Source: Thalassococcus profundi
GTDB lineage: Bacteria > Pseudomonadota > Alphaproteobacteria > Rhodobacterales > Rhodobacteraceae
Length of the DNA: 64,000 nucleotides
Direction of reading: 5' to 3'
Assembly (NCBI RefSeq): GCF_003344785.1
Contig: NZ_QPMK01000006.1
Location: 124,001-188,000, forward strand
In this document: positions 9,489-17,896 of the stretch, one piece after another
How the letters are laid out: each line of letters starts with the position of its first letter
Numbering within the stretch: the first letter of the stretch is position 1
The notes under the pieces: model-generated
Told to the model about the DNA's origin: nothing
The model's database searches: none
The model's input: the letters and a program-made list of their open reading frames with translations, nothing else
Position numbers and translations under genes: made by a program

Positions 9489-10856
9489 ATGCGGCTGACC
9501 GGGTCGCTGAGTTTCCGGCTCGGCGTGGCGCTGGCACTGGTGCTTGCGATCGGCGGCGTGGCGGTGTCGCTGGCGGCCTATGCCTATGGCCGCAGCGCAG
9601 CGCAGCAATCCTACGACAGGCTTCTGGTCGGCGCGGCCAGCCAGATCGCCGGATCGCTGAGGTTGCGGGACGGCGAGGTGATCGTCGACATCCCGATCTC
9701 GGCCTTCGAACTGCTGTCGCTGGCCCCGCGGGATCGCGTGGTCTATGCGGTCTTCGACAACCAGGGGCGGCGCGTCACCGGCTATGATACCGTGGCGTTG
9801 CCCGAGGGCGATGGCGGGTTCTTCACCGACAGTTTCGCCGGTGAACCGGCCCGCTACGTCCATGTCAGGCGCCAGATCGCGGAGCGGTCCTTCCTCGGCG
9901 CGGTGGATGTCGTCGTCGGCCAGACCACCGAAGCGCGACAGGAACTGGCGCAGCAGATCACCCGCAACGCGCTGCTGGCGCTGGCTCTGGTGGGGCTGGT
10001 GATTTCCGGGCTCGCGGTGCTGGCGGTGAGGTCCGCCTTGCGCCCCCTGCGGCGGCTCGAGCGCGATTTTGCCGCGCGCTCCGTACGCGACCTGACGCCG
10101 GTCGATGTGGAGGTGCCTCAGGAAATCGCCAGCCTGGTGGCGGCGCTGAACCGCTTTATCGGTCGGATCGACCGGCAGGTGCGGGTCATGCGCACGCTGA
10201 TCGCCGATGCCTCGCACCAGCTGCGCACGCCGATAGCCGCGCTCCGGGCGCAGGCCGAACTTGCGCGGGAGGCGACCGATGCGGAAGAGCAGCTGCGGCT
10301 TGTCACAAAGATCCACGACCGGTCCCGCAACCTCAGCCGGCTGACCGACCAGCTGCTGAACCACGCGATGATCATTCACCGCGCCGACAGCGTCGAGCTG
10401 GCTCCGGTGGACCTGCGGGCCGTGGCCAGCGATGCGGTTTCCCAGTTCGACCAGACCCTGTCCGGTGCCGAACAGGTGGTGCGGATCGACCTGCCCGAAG
10501 CGCCGATGCGCTGCGACGGCGACGCGCTGTCGCTGGTCGAGGCCTGCAAGAATCTGATTACCAATGCCGTCTCCTACGGCAAACCGCCGATCACCGTCTT
10601 CGTGCGCGACGATGGCCCGGCGCTTGGCCTTGGCGTGCGTGACCGGGGGGACGGCATGGCGGAAGAGATGTGGGCAGATGCGGGCTCGCGCTTTGCGAAA
10701 CGCTCCGGCGTGTCCTCGACCAGTGCGGGGCTGGGGCTGTCCATCGTCAGTGCGGTGGCCCAGGCCCACGGCGGCCGGCTGACGCTCCGCCGGCCCGACT
10801 CCGGCGGTTTCGAGGTCTTCGTCGCGCTGCCGAAACTTCGGGAGGCAGAGGCATGA
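9489..10856 (+). CDS. Two-component sensor histidine kinase (TctE-like)
   Basis: A 455-residue membrane kinase: membrane segment about 9-32, a periplasmic sensing region about 33-158 of the 2CSK_N/TctE type, second membrane segment about 160-181, HAMP linker, dimerisation helix with phospho-accepting His243 in DASHQLRTPIAAL, and an HATPase domain with CKNLITNAVSYG, RDRGDGM and SAGLGLSIV boxes. I use the ATG at 9489, 13 nt after the regulator stop with GAGG upstream; an ATG at 9465 overlapping the regulator is possible. The stop overlaps the next gene's ATG. Confidence 0.92.
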   Translation: MRLTGSLSFRLGVALALVLAIGGVAVSLAAYAYGRSAAQQSYDRLLVGAASQIAGSLRLRDGEVIVDIPISAFELLSLAPRDRVVYAVFDNQGRRVTGYDTVALPEGDGGFFTDSFAGEPARYVHVRRQIAERSFLGAVDVVVGQTTEARQELAQQITRNALLALALVGLVISGLAVLAVRSALRPLRRLERDFAARSVRDLTPVDVEVPQEIASLVAALNRFIGRIDRQVRVMRTLIADASHQLRTPIAALRAQAELAREATDAEEQLRLVTKIHDRSRNLSRLTDQLLNHAMIIHRADSVELAPVDLRAVASDAVSQFDQTLSGAEQVVRIDLPEAPMRCDGDALSLVEACKNLITNAVSYGKPPITVFVRDDGPALGLGVRDRGDGMAEEMWADAGSRFAKRSGVSSTSAGLGLSIVSAVAQAHGGRLTLRRPDSGGFEVFVALPKLREAEA

Positions 10857-11938
10857 AGGTCATCGGCCTGGTCTGTGCGGTCCTGCTGGCCGGTGCGGCG
10901 GCCGCCCAGCCGGCACCCGAAGCGGTGACATCCTATGGCCCCGACGACGCCGCGCGGCGTCTGCTGGTGCGCGGAACCACCGACATCGCCCGCTTCGAAA
11001 ACGTGCTGCGGCTCTTCACATCCCGCCCGGACAGCCCGCGGATCGACTACGAGCAATGGGGCTCGAACGACCTCTTCGATGTGACCCTGGCGGAGTGCCG
11101 GAGCGGGGATCGCGCCGCCGACATGGTGGTCAGCTCGGCCGTCGACCTTCAGATCAAGCTGGCCAACGATGGCTGCGCCCGGGCGCACCGGTCGACCGCG
11201 ACCGCCGGCCTTCCGCAGGTCGCCAACTGGCGCGACGAGGTCTTCGGCATCACCCGGGAGCTTGCGGTCATCGTCTACAACAGGCGGCTGATCGCCGCCG
11301 CCGAGGTGCCGCGGTCGCGGTTCGACCTGATCGACCTCCTGCGCCCCGAAGACAGCCGGTTTCGCGGGCGCATCGCCACCTATGACATCGAGGCCTCGGG
11401 GCTGGGCTATCTCTTTGCCTTTGCCGATGCGCAGCAGGCCACGACCTTCGGCAGCCTGATCGAAGCCTTCGGACGCAGCGGTGTGGTCGCCACCTGCTGC
11501 TCGGCCGAGATCATCGACGGCGTGGCCGACGGCACGTATCTCATCGCCTACAACGTGCTGGCGTCCTACGCGCTGGCCCGGGCCGAGGAAAATCCCGACA
11601 TCGTCGCCGTGGCACCCGACGATTACACGCTGGTCCTGTCGCGCGCCGCGCTGATCCCGCGCCACGCGGCAGAGCCGAACCTGGCGGGCGCGTTTCTGGA
11701 CTACATGCTGTCTCAGGCCGGTCGGGCGGCCCTGAGATCGGCGCATCTGATCGTCACGACCGAAGACGCGGCCATGGACTCCCTGAGCCTGCCGGAGACA
11801 CCGGAGACCAGCTTTCGGCCCATCGCCCTCACGCCGTCGCTGCTGGTGGGACTGGATCAGCACAAGCGGCGGGAATTCATCGCGCTCTGGCGCTCGACCT
11901 TCCCGCGTCAAGGCGATGGCGAGGCACCGCCGGAGTGA
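10853..11938 (+). CDS. Periplasmic ABC-type substrate-binding protein linked to a TctDE pair
   Basis: A 361-residue protein with a short signal peptide (about residues 1-18, ending GAAAAQ) and the general layout of a type-2 periplasmic binding protein of the iron/phosphonate (AfuA-like) class, including IARFENVLRLF and ITRELAVIVYNRRLI. No ABC permease or ATPase gene lies nearby; instead the gene overlaps the sensor-kinase stop by 4 nt. This arrangement recalls PgtC of the phosphoglycerate PgtABC system, where a binding protein takes part in signalling. I infer a sensory accessory role, not transport. A cysteine pair (TCCS, about residues 216-217) may form a disulfide. Confidence 0.8.
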   Translation: MKVIGLVCAVLLAGAAAAQPAPEAVTSYGPDDAARRLLVRGTTDIARFENVLRLFTSRPDSPRIDYEQWGSNDLFDVTLAECRSGDRAADMVVSSAVDLQIKLANDGCARAHRSTATAGLPQVANWRDEVFGITRELAVIVYNRRLIAAAEVPRSRFDLIDLLRPEDSRFRGRIATYDIEASGLGYLFAFADAQQATTFGSLIEAFGRSGVVATCCSAEIIDGVADGTYLIAYNVLASYALARAEENPDIVAVAPDDYTLVLSRAALIPRHAAEPNLAGAFLDYMLSQAGRAALRSAHLIVTTEDAAMDSLSLPETPETSFRPIALTPSLLVGLDQHKRREFIALWRSTFPRQGDGEAPPE

Positions 11939-12127
11939 GTTCGGGTTCTGTCCTGCGAAAAGGTTAGTGCAGCCGAGTCCCGGTTGGAGAGCAAGAGTCC
12001 GCGTTTCGCGGTTGTGTCTGTTGTCGGGTTTGCAAAAGCTCGCACGTCGACGGAAACGCGAAGCGGCTTTGCGCAAGAAAACGCGACAAACGCAGTATCC
12101 AGCAGACAACAAATCCTTGAAAAAGCT

Positions 12128-12201
12128 TGGAGGCGGGTACCGGAATCGAACCGGTCTACACGGATTTGCAATCCGCTGCGTAACCTCTCCGCCAACCCGC
12201 C
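12128..12201 (-). tRNA. tRNA-Cys (anticodon GCA)
   Basis: Read on the minus strand the 74 nt fold as a cloverleaf: acceptor stem GGCGGGT with ACCCGCC, D-arm region GGCGGAGAGGTTACGC, anticodon stem-loop CGGATTGCAAATCCG with anticodon GCA, T-arm CCGGTTCGATTCCGG, discriminator T and encoded CCA. GCA in a CGGATTGCAAATCCG loop is characteristic of bacterial tRNA-Cys. It stands alone; no integrase or repeated 3' end was found beside it, so it is not an obvious island attachment site. Confidence 0.95.
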
Positions 12202-12314
12202 GGAGCTTCCCGTGTCTTTAGACCTCCAGCGGGCGGGCTTCAAGAGGGTTCCTGACCGCCCGGGGGTCGCTCCGACGCGCCTGGCCGAATTTCGGCCGCC
12301 TTTGCGCGCTGCAT

Positions 12315-12339
12315 GGAACCTTCGCGGCGGCGCGGCGTT
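12315..12339 (+). promoter_or_regulatory. EcfG-type (general stress response) promoter
   Basis: GGAAC at 12315-12319 and CGTT at 12336-12339 are separated by exactly 16 nt, the consensus of alphaproteobacterial EcfG (general stress sigma factor) promoters. The predicted start of transcription falls about 25 nt before the ATG at 12372. The downstream DUF883/holin-like genes belong to families typically induced by stress or stationary phase. Other GGAAC-using ECF sigma factors remain possible. Confidence 0.6.
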
Positions 12340-12371
12340 AAAGAAGCAAGACATCCATGGAGGATTTTATC

Positions 12372-12722
12372 ATGGCGAACACGACAACAACCGCGAAGAC
12401 ACCCAGCAACGGGACCGTTACCGGATCGTCGGATTACGATGCCCTGAATGATCAGGTGAAGACTCTGAAGAGTGATCTGGCCTCGCTGACGGAAATGCTC
12501 ACCGACATCGGGGTTCGCCGCAAGGACGAAACTGTCGAAGCGGCACGGGCGCGGGCCAAGCGTATGCGGGCCGAGGCGTCGGATCGTTACGATGATGCGG
12601 TCGATTACGCCAACGATGCAAGAGATCAGGCGTTCGATGCGGTGCGCCGTCAGCCCGGTACCGCTATGGCCATCGCTGTCGGTGTCGGGTTCCTCGCAGG
12701 CGTGCTCTCGGGCCGCCGCTGA
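12372..12722 (+). CDS. DUF883 (ElaB/YqjD-like) membrane-anchored protein
   Basis: A 116-residue protein with an amphipathic, charged helical body (about 25-90, rich in Ala, Arg, Asp) and one C-terminal membrane anchor (TAMAIAVGVGFLAGVLSGRR), the layout of the DUF883 family; E. coli members YqjD, ElaB and YgaM are stationary-phase proteins that tether ribosomes to the inner membrane. I use ATG at 12372 because GGAGG lies 9 nt upstream; the in-frame ATG at 12357 overlaps that ribosome binding site. It heads an operon with the holin-like and AI-2E-type genes, behind an EcfG-like promoter. Confidence 0.87.
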   Translation: MANTTTTAKTPSNGTVTGSSDYDALNDQVKTLKSDLASLTEMLTDIGVRRKDETVEAARARAKRMRAEASDRYDDAVDYANDARDQAFDAVRRQPGTAMAIAVGVGFLAGVLSGRR

Positions 12723-13085
12723 ATGATGATTCTCTACACTCTGGGCGACGCGGTCAGACGCAAGGCGCGCGCAACTGTGTGGTCCATCATTGCCGGGATC
12801 TTCCTTCTGGTGGGTCTCGGCTTTCTCACGTCCGCTTTCTGGATGGTCCTGTCCGAGTTGCGCGATCCGCTCTTCGCGGCGCAGGTTCTCGGCGGTGGAT
12901 TTTTTGGCATTGGTTTGATTTTTCTCGGTATTTCCTGGCTCGTCGGCCGTCGCCTGTATCGGCTTCCGCCGACCCCCGCGGCGAAAACCGGGACAGAGCC
13001 GATCGTTCAGATGATCGAAGGGTTTCTGCTTGGGCTCAACGCCGGGCGCAGCACGCGCGGAACGCGTCGCTCCGACCGTCACTGA
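12723..13085 (+). CDS. Small two-TM membrane protein (holin-superfamily/DUF1469-like)
   Basis: A 120-residue protein with two strong membrane segments (about 20-46 and 52-77) and a basic C-terminus ending RSTRGTRRSDRH. It follows the DUF883 gene with no gap, an arrangement common in proteobacteria where the second gene is annotated as a phage-holin-superfamily (YqjE/DUF1469-like) protein. It is not evidence for a prophage: no other phage gene is present. The start may be either of the two adjacent ATG codons. Function unknown; envelope stress is suggested by context. Confidence 0.7.
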   Translation: MMILYTLGDAVRRKARATVWSIIAGIFLLVGLGFLTSAFWMVLSELRDPLFAAQVLGGGFFGIGLIFLGISWLVGRRLYRLPPTPAAKTGTEPIVQMIEGFLLGLNAGRSTRGTRRSDRH

Positions 13086-13157
13086 CAGCTTGCCGCGCGC
13101 GCCGGGTCCAGCAGCCTGCCGATCCGGCGGATTACTCCAGACACAGAAGGTACGTCC

Positions 13158-14198
13158 GTGAAAACCGACTCTCGCGCTGTGCGCACATCCATCATCGGGT
13201 TGGGCGTATTCGCGGCGCTCTCCATGCTCTACGTGGCGCAGGATATCGCCGCACCGGTCACGCTTGGCATCGTGACCGGTATCATCGTGTCGCCGATCAT
13301 GGACTTGGTGCGCCGCATCGGGATCCCGGCCGGCTTTGGCGCGATGATCATTCTGATCGTGACCATTGCGGTGCTGAGCGCTCTGGCATTCGTGGTCGAA
13401 CCGCTGATCTGGCGCGTGACCGAGGAAATTCCGCGCATCCGCTACGAGTTGCGGACGCTTCTGGCCGAGTTCCAGGGATTGATCCAGGGCATCGACGCCG
13501 CCAATGAAGAGATGAAACAGGCGCTGGGCGGCGATGGCGATGTCGACGCGGAGAAGGAATCGCCGCTGCCGTCCGTGTCCGACGCGCTGTTTCTCGCGCC
13601 GGTGATCCTGGCCCAGATGCTGATTTTCGCCGGGACCTTCTACTTTTTTCTGGTGACCCGACTCGACGTCTTTTCCGAGCTCGCCCGCCGCATCGGCGGC
13701 AACCACGACGCGGCGCGCATTCAGCAGCGGTTTCGCACTGCCGAGTACCTCGTGTCGCGATACTTTGCGGCAATTTCGGTGGTGAATGCGGGTCTGGGCC
13801 TCGCCCTTGCCGGGTATCTCAGCATTATCGGCCTGCCGCTTCCCCTGGTCTGGGGCGCGGCGGCGTTTCTTCTGAATTACGTGCTCTACGTAGGGCCTGC
13901 GGTGGTGGCGTTCAGCCTTCTGCTGAGCGGGTTGATCAACTTCAGCGGTGTCTCGGTTCTTGGGCCGATGATCGGGTTCATGGTGCTGAACATGATCGAG
14001 GCGCAGTTCGTCACGCCGGCCATGGTCGGGCGGCATGTGTCGCTGAACCCGTTGCTGGTTTTCCTCGCGCTGGTCTTCGGCATCTGGTTCTGGGGGCCGA
14101 TCGGCGGGATCGTGGCGATCCCGGTGGTGGTCATCGTGGTGGCGCTGCTGGACGACGTTGCCACGCACCGCCGCCGCGAGCAGGCCAGCGAGACCTGA
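13158..14198 (+). CDS. AI-2E family (PerM/TqsA-like) transporter
   Basis: A 346-residue inner-membrane protein of the AI-2 exporter/PerM family. Hydrophobic segments cluster at about 12-35, 45-82, 140-165, 200-300 and 305-335, with a hydrophilic region about 95-140, and family-like stretches such as LPLVWGAAAFLLNYVLYVGP and MIEAQFVTPAMVGRHVSLNPL are visible. The start codon is GTG with AAGG 9 nt upstream. It lies 72 nt after the holin-like gene, likely in the same operon. Substrates in this family include AI-2 and ions (Na+ or Li+/H+ antiport has been reported for members), so the name should not be read as quorum sensing. Confidence 0.88.
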   Translation: MKTDSRAVRTSIIGLGVFAALSMLYVAQDIAAPVTLGIVTGIIVSPIMDLVRRIGIPAGFGAMIILIVTIAVLSALAFVVEPLIWRVTEEIPRIRYELRTLLAEFQGLIQGIDAANEEMKQALGGDGDVDAEKESPLPSVSDALFLAPVILAQMLIFAGTFYFFLVTRLDVFSELARRIGGNHDAARIQQRFRTAEYLVSRYFAAISVVNAGLGLALAGYLSIIGLPLPLVWGAAAFLLNYVLYVGPAVVAFSLLLSGLINFSGVSVLGPMIGFMVLNMIEAQFVTPAMVGRHVSLNPLLVFLALVFGIWFWGPIGGIVAIPVVVIVVALLDDVATHRRREQASET

Positions 14199-14322
14199 CA
14201 GGCCCTTAATACGGGCGTGGCAGATAGAGCCCGGCCCCTCGATTTCTGACCCTTGGACATTGCCGCCCAAGGGCAACTGTGGCATTACGGTTGCATCGCT
14301 TCTGAACGAAAGAGTTTAGCAG

Positions 14323-14976
14323 ATGTCCGATTATGCCAAACGCCGCCGGATGATGGTCGACACGCAGGTCCGCCCTGCCGATGTCACCAAGTTCCCGATC
14401 ATCGACGCGATGCTGACGGTCCCGCGCGAAGCCTTCGTTCCGCGCGACCGCATGGAAGCGGCTTACATGAGCGAAAACATCGCCATCGGCGGCAACCGCG
14501 TGATCCTGGAGCCGCGGACTTTTGCAAAGATGCTGGATGCGCTGGCGCTCGGCAACGACGACCTGGTGCTCGATCTGGGCGCCGGGCTGGGGTATTCCTC
14601 GGCGGTCATCGCGCATATCGCGGAAGCGGTGGTCGCGGTCGAGGATGACGAGGCGCGCCTGTCCGAGGCGGAAAGCCTGCTGGCCGAACACCATGCCGAC
14701 AACGTGATCCTGCACGGCGGCGCCCTGTCCGAAGGCGCGCCCGAACATGGACCCTATGACGCGATCCTCATCGAGGGTGCCGTGGAAGAGGTGCCGGAGG
14801 CGATCATCGGCCAGTTGAAAGAGGGCGGGCGCATGGCCTGCCTGTTCATGGAAGGCACACTTGGCGTGGTTCGTATCGGCTACAAGCTTGACGGCGGCAT
14901 GTCCTGGCGGTTTTCCTTCAATGCGAGCGCACCGGTCATTCCGGGGTTTGAAAAGGCACGGGCCTTCGCACTTTAG
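14323..14976 (+). CDS. pcm: Protein-L-isoaspartate O-methyltransferase-like protein
   Basis: A 217-residue SAM-dependent methyltransferase of the PCMT family, which methylates isoaspartyl residues for protein repair. SAM motif [17 protein letters not shown] sits at about residues 81-96, preceded by VPREAFVP and QVRPADVT, both typical of Pcm. The usual substrate-pocket sequence [20 protein letters not shown] is present in the variant common in alphaproteobacteria. It lies 40 nt upstream of tolC on the same strand, the conserved pcm-tolC order of this group. An inverted repeat (CCCTTGG at 14250-14256 with CCAAGGG at 14267-14273) lies in its leader. Confidence 0.88.
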   Translation: MSDYAKRRRMMVDTQVRPADVTKFPIIDAMLTVPREAFVPRDRMEAAYMSENIAIGGNRVILEPRTFAKMLDALALGNDDLVLDLGAGLGYSSAVIAHIAEAVVAVEDDEARLSEAESLLAEHHADNVILHGGALSEGAPEHGPYDAILIEGAVEEVPEAIIGQLKEGGRMACLFMEGTLGVVRIGYKLDGGMSWRFSFNASAPVIPGFEKARAFAL

Positions 14977-15015
14977 GGCGGGGGCCGTCAGAAGCACAGG
15001 CAGGGGACAGGCGGC

Positions 15016-16422
15016 ATGACGATCCGACCGATCAGACGAACACTTGCCGCGGTCGCCGCGGTGCTGGCTTTGACACCGGCGGCGCAGGCGGACACTCTGG
15101 CCGATGCGCTGGTGGGGGCCTACAACACGAGCGGCCTGCTGGAGCAGAACCGCGCCGTGCTGCGCGCCGCCGACGAGGATGTGGCGCAGGCGGTCTCCGC
15201 GCTGCGGCCGGTGCTGAGCTGGTCGGCCGACATCACCCGCGACTTCGGCACCTCCCGCGGGTCGAATTCGCTGGGCGCCGTGGCGCGCAGCGCCTCCAAC
15301 ACCGCCAGCGTCGGGCTGGTGGCCGAACTGACGCTGTACGATTTCGGGCAGAACCGCCTGGCCATCGACGGTGCGAAGGTAGCGGTGCTGGCGACGCGGC
15401 AGGGACTTGTCTCTATCGAGCAGCAGATCCTGCTGCGTGCCGTGACGGCCTTCTTCGAGGTGCGTCGCGCCACCGAAACCGTCGCCCTGCGCCAGAACAA
15501 CCTGCGCCTGATCACCCAGGAACTGCGCGCCGCGCAGGACCGGTTCGAGGTCGGCGAGGTGACCCGCACTGACGTTTCGCTGGCCGAGGCACGGCTTGCC
15601 CAGGCACGGGCCAACCTTGCCGCCGCGCAGGGTGAGCTGCGGGCCGCGCAGGAGGAATACCGCGTCGCCACCGGCCGGACGCCGGGTCCGCTGTCGCAGC
15701 CCAGCCGGGTCCCCGATCTGCCGCCGGATCGCAATTCTGCCGTCGCCATCGCGCTGCGCGGACACCCCGACCTTTTGCAGGCGCAGCACCTCGTGCGGGT
15801 CGCGGAACTCAGCATCGCCCGCGCCGAGGCGGCGATGAAGCCGACCATTAGCCTGACCGGGCGGCTGGGCGTGACCGAAGATTTCGACAACGATTCCTTT
15901 TCCCATGGCGGCTCCATCGGGATCGAGTCGACCGGCCCGATCTACCAGGGCGGGCGGCTGTCGTCGCTGGTCCGACAGGCCATGGCCAACCGCGACGAAC
16001 AGCGCGGCAACCTGCATGTGGTGCGGCTGACGATCGAACAGAACGTCACGAATGCGCTGATCCAGCTCAATGTCGCGCGGGCCAGCGAAGACGCCAATGC
16101 CGACCAGGTCCGCGCGGCCGACGTGGCCTTCCGCGGCATCCGCGAAGAGGCGACACTGGGCGCACGGACCACGCTGGACGTGCTGAACGCCGAACAGGAA
16201 CTGCTGGATGCGCGGGCGGCGCTGATTTCGGCCAATGTGGACGAATTCATCGCCGCCTACCGGGTGCTGGCGACGATGGGACGTCTGACCGCGCGGGATC
16301 TTGGCCTCAACGTGCAGCGCTACGATCCGGCGGCCTATTACAACCTCGTCAAGGACGCACCGGCGGTGTCGCAGCAGGGCCAGCAACTCAACCGTGTCCT
16401 GCGCGCCTTGGGAAAAGAATAG
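15016..16422 (+). CDS. tolC: TolC-family outer membrane efflux channel
   Basis: A 468-residue outer-membrane channel for type I secretion and RND efflux. A signal peptide (1-25, ending TPAAQA) is followed by ADTLADALVGAYNTSGLLEQNRA, the standard start of TolC-family proteins, and two repeats of long alpha-helical coiled-coil (RRATETVALRQNNLRLITQ..., ARASEDANADQVRAADVAF...), with DRFEVGEVTRTDVSLAEARL and EEATLGARTTLDVLNAEQELLDA in equivalent positions. No adaptor or pump gene is adjacent. Confidence 0.95.
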   Translation: MTIRPIRRTLAAVAAVLALTPAAQADTLADALVGAYNTSGLLEQNRAVLRAADEDVAQAVSALRPVLSWSADITRDFGTSRGSNSLGAVARSASNTASVGLVAELTLYDFGQNRLAIDGAKVAVLATRQGLVSIEQQILLRAVTAFFEVRRATETVALRQNNLRLITQELRAAQDRFEVGEVTRTDVSLAEARLAQARANLAAAQGELRAAQEEYRVATGRTPGPLSQPSRVPDLPPDRNSAVAIALRGHPDLLQAQHLVRVAELSIARAEAAMKPTISLTGRLGVTEDFDNDSFSHGGSIGIESTGPIYQGGRLSSLVRQAMANRDEQRGNLHVVRLTIEQNVTNALIQLNVARASEDANADQVRAADVAFRGIREEATLGARTTLDVLNAEQELLDARAALISANVDEFIAAYRVLATMGRLTARDLGLNVQRYDPAAYYNLVKDAPAVSQQGQQLNRVLRALGKE

Positions 16423-16492
16423 AATTATTTCCATCTGTTGTGAGGAATCGTCCCGCGCGCTATCCTGCGCGTGAGGCGACAGTGGAACAACA

Positions 16493-17470
16493 ATGACAGA
16501 TCCCGTGAAGAACGTGGAAATCGAGGATGTCTTGTCCTCAATTCGCAGGCTCGTGTCCGAAGACGTGCGCCCGAAATCCAGCCCGCCGTCGGCGGCGCCG
16601 GACCGGTTGGTGCTGACCCCGGCGCAACGCGTGGCCGAGGAACCAGGGTACCGCGCGGAAGAAGACGATGTTGAACGGAACGACACGACCGGAACGGCGC
16701 CGGTCCTGCTGACCGACCGACTGGACACGGAATCCGCCACCGACCGTCAGGAACCGCGCCGCGACGCGGCCAACGCGCCCGACGCGGCGCAGGGCGACAC
16801 CGACGACGACACCGTCGATGCCCTGTCGCTTTTGGTGGGGCAGGAAGTCGAACAGGCCCTCCGCGCCTTCAAGGCGGCGGAAGCCCGGGACGCCGACGCG
16901 GCACAGGATGCCGTCGAAGAGCTCGAGTCCGAAGCCGCGGCAGAGGACACGGACGTCGCCGCCGATGACCTGTCCGGGGCGGAGGACAGCCCGACCGATC
17001 CCGCGCCCGAAGCGAGGGTCGAAGACCAGCGCAAGGCGTCCACGCTCGAGCAGAAAGTGGCCGAGCTCGAGGCGCTGATTTCCGGTTCTGACGAAGACTG
17101 GGAGCCGGAACCGGAGCCGCATCAGGATGGCGCGTCGCATTTCCTCGGCGACCGAGCAGAAGCTTTGGCCTGGCAGGACTACGATGGCGACACCGAAGAG
17201 GTCGAGGCCGCGCCCGATCTCACCTTCTTCCAGTCGCACCGCAACCGGCCGCGGGACGAACAGACCACCCATGACGCGGCGACCGAGGCGGAGACCGAAC
17301 CGTCGGACGGCGGCACGGCGGTGATCGACGAAGACATGTTGCGCGACATGGTGGCAGAGATCGTGCGCCAGGAGCTTCAGGGCGCCCTGGGCGAACGGAT
17401 CACGCGCAATGTGCGCAAGCTGGTCCGCCGCGAGATTCACCGCGCCCTGATCAGCCAGAACCTGGAGTAA
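16493..17470 (+). CDS. PopZ-like polar organising protein (acidic, diverged)
   Basis: A 325-residue, strongly acidic protein. It has the three-part layout of Caulobacter PopZ: a short N-terminal helix (VEIEDVLSSIRRLVSED, about 8-24, comparable to the PopZ MEEILASIRRIISED motif), a long disordered Asp/Glu/Ala/Pro-rich middle (about 30-270), and a basic C-terminal helical region (MLRDMVAEIVRQELQGALGE, then RITRNVRKLVRREIHRAL). It follows tolC, as popZ does in Caulobacter. Overall identity looks low and the middle is longer than in PopZ (about 177 residues), so function as a polar hub is inferred from motif and gene order. Confidence 0.65.
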   Translation: MTDPVKNVEIEDVLSSIRRLVSEDVRPKSSPPSAAPDRLVLTPAQRVAEEPGYRAEEDDVERNDTTGTAPVLLTDRLDTESATDRQEPRRDAANAPDAAQGDTDDDTVDALSLLVGQEVEQALRAFKAAEARDADAAQDAVEELESEAAAEDTDVAADDLSGAEDSPTDPAPEARVEDQRKASTLEQKVAELEALISGSDEDWEPEPEPHQDGASHFLGDRAEALAWQDYDGDTEEVEAAPDLTFFQSHRNRPRDEQTTHDAATEAETEPSDGGTAVIDEDMLRDMVAEIVRQELQGALGERITRNVRKLVRREIHRALISQNLE

Positions 17471-17523
17471 ACCGGCGCCGTTGCGGCGTCGCTACGCTCC
17501 AAAGCTTTCCGCACGCGGGAGAC

Positions 17524-17550
17524 AAAAAAGCGCGCCCCGTAGGGCGCGCC
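17524..17550 (-). terminator. Intrinsic terminator of the small conserved gene
   Basis: Read on the minus strand, GCGCGCCC (17549-17542) pairs with GGGCGCGC (17537-17530) across a 4-nt loop, then a run of six T (17529-17524). This is a textbook Rho-independent terminator 26 nt after the stop of the minus-strand gene. Confidence 0.88.
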
Positions 17551-17575
17551 AAATTGCGATCTGCGATCTGTGTGA

Positions 17576-17896
17576 TCAGGCGGCTTCGGCCTGCAATGCG
17601 GCGTTGCGGCGCTCGCTTTCCTCGCGCGACAAGGCAACGGACGTGCGGACACCCTTGGAGACGAACTCCATCAGGCCCGAGACCACACGTTCGTTCGGGT
17701 CGATCCCGGCGCAGGATAGCACTTCACGACCGTCGCGAGACCGCGCCCAGCGGGCGATCTGTTCCGGGCCGTTGCCGTACTTCTTGTCGTCGGCGATCGC
17801 GTCGTCCAGGGCAGCCAGTACCACCGCGGCAAACAGCTTGCGAGCACGGTTGCCCTGCTCGCTGTTGTAGGCTGTTCCATCAACGAAATCTCTCAT
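17576..17896 (-). CDS. Conserved small protein of unknown function (DUF6280-like)
   Basis: A 106-residue soluble protein beginning MRDFVDGTAYNSEQGNRAR, with an Ala-rich helix (KLFAAVVLAALDDAIADDKK) and WARSRDGREVLSCAGIDPNERVV. It resembles a short, highly conserved protein of Rhodobacterales that I recall as DUF6280; that family name is from memory and not checked. AAGGAC lies 7 nt upstream of the ATG. It is monocistronic with its own intrinsic terminator and sits convergent to the PopZ-like gene. No catalytic motif is visible. Function unknown. Confidence 0.75.
   Translation of the reverse strand: MRDFVDGTAYNSEQGNRARKLFAAVVLAALDDAIADDKKYGNGPEQIARWARSRDGREVLSCAGIDPNERVVSGLMEFVSKGVRTSVALSREESERRNAALQAEAA

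Noticed and set aside
12128-12201. tRNA-Cys as an integration site for a mobile island
   Set aside because: No integrase nearby and no repeated tRNA 3' end found in the window.
12723-13085. Holin-like gene as a sign of a prophage
   Set aside because: It sits in a conserved DUF883 operon and no other phage genes are present.
13158-14198. AI-2E-family gene as evidence for AI-2 quorum sensing
   Set aside because: The family includes ion antiporters and other transporters; no lux genes are nearby.
12240-16740. Long minus-strand frames opposite AI-2E, pcm and tolC genes
   Set aside because: Low-complexity His/Arg/Gln-rich translations typical of high-GC antisense; plus-strand genes match known families throughout.
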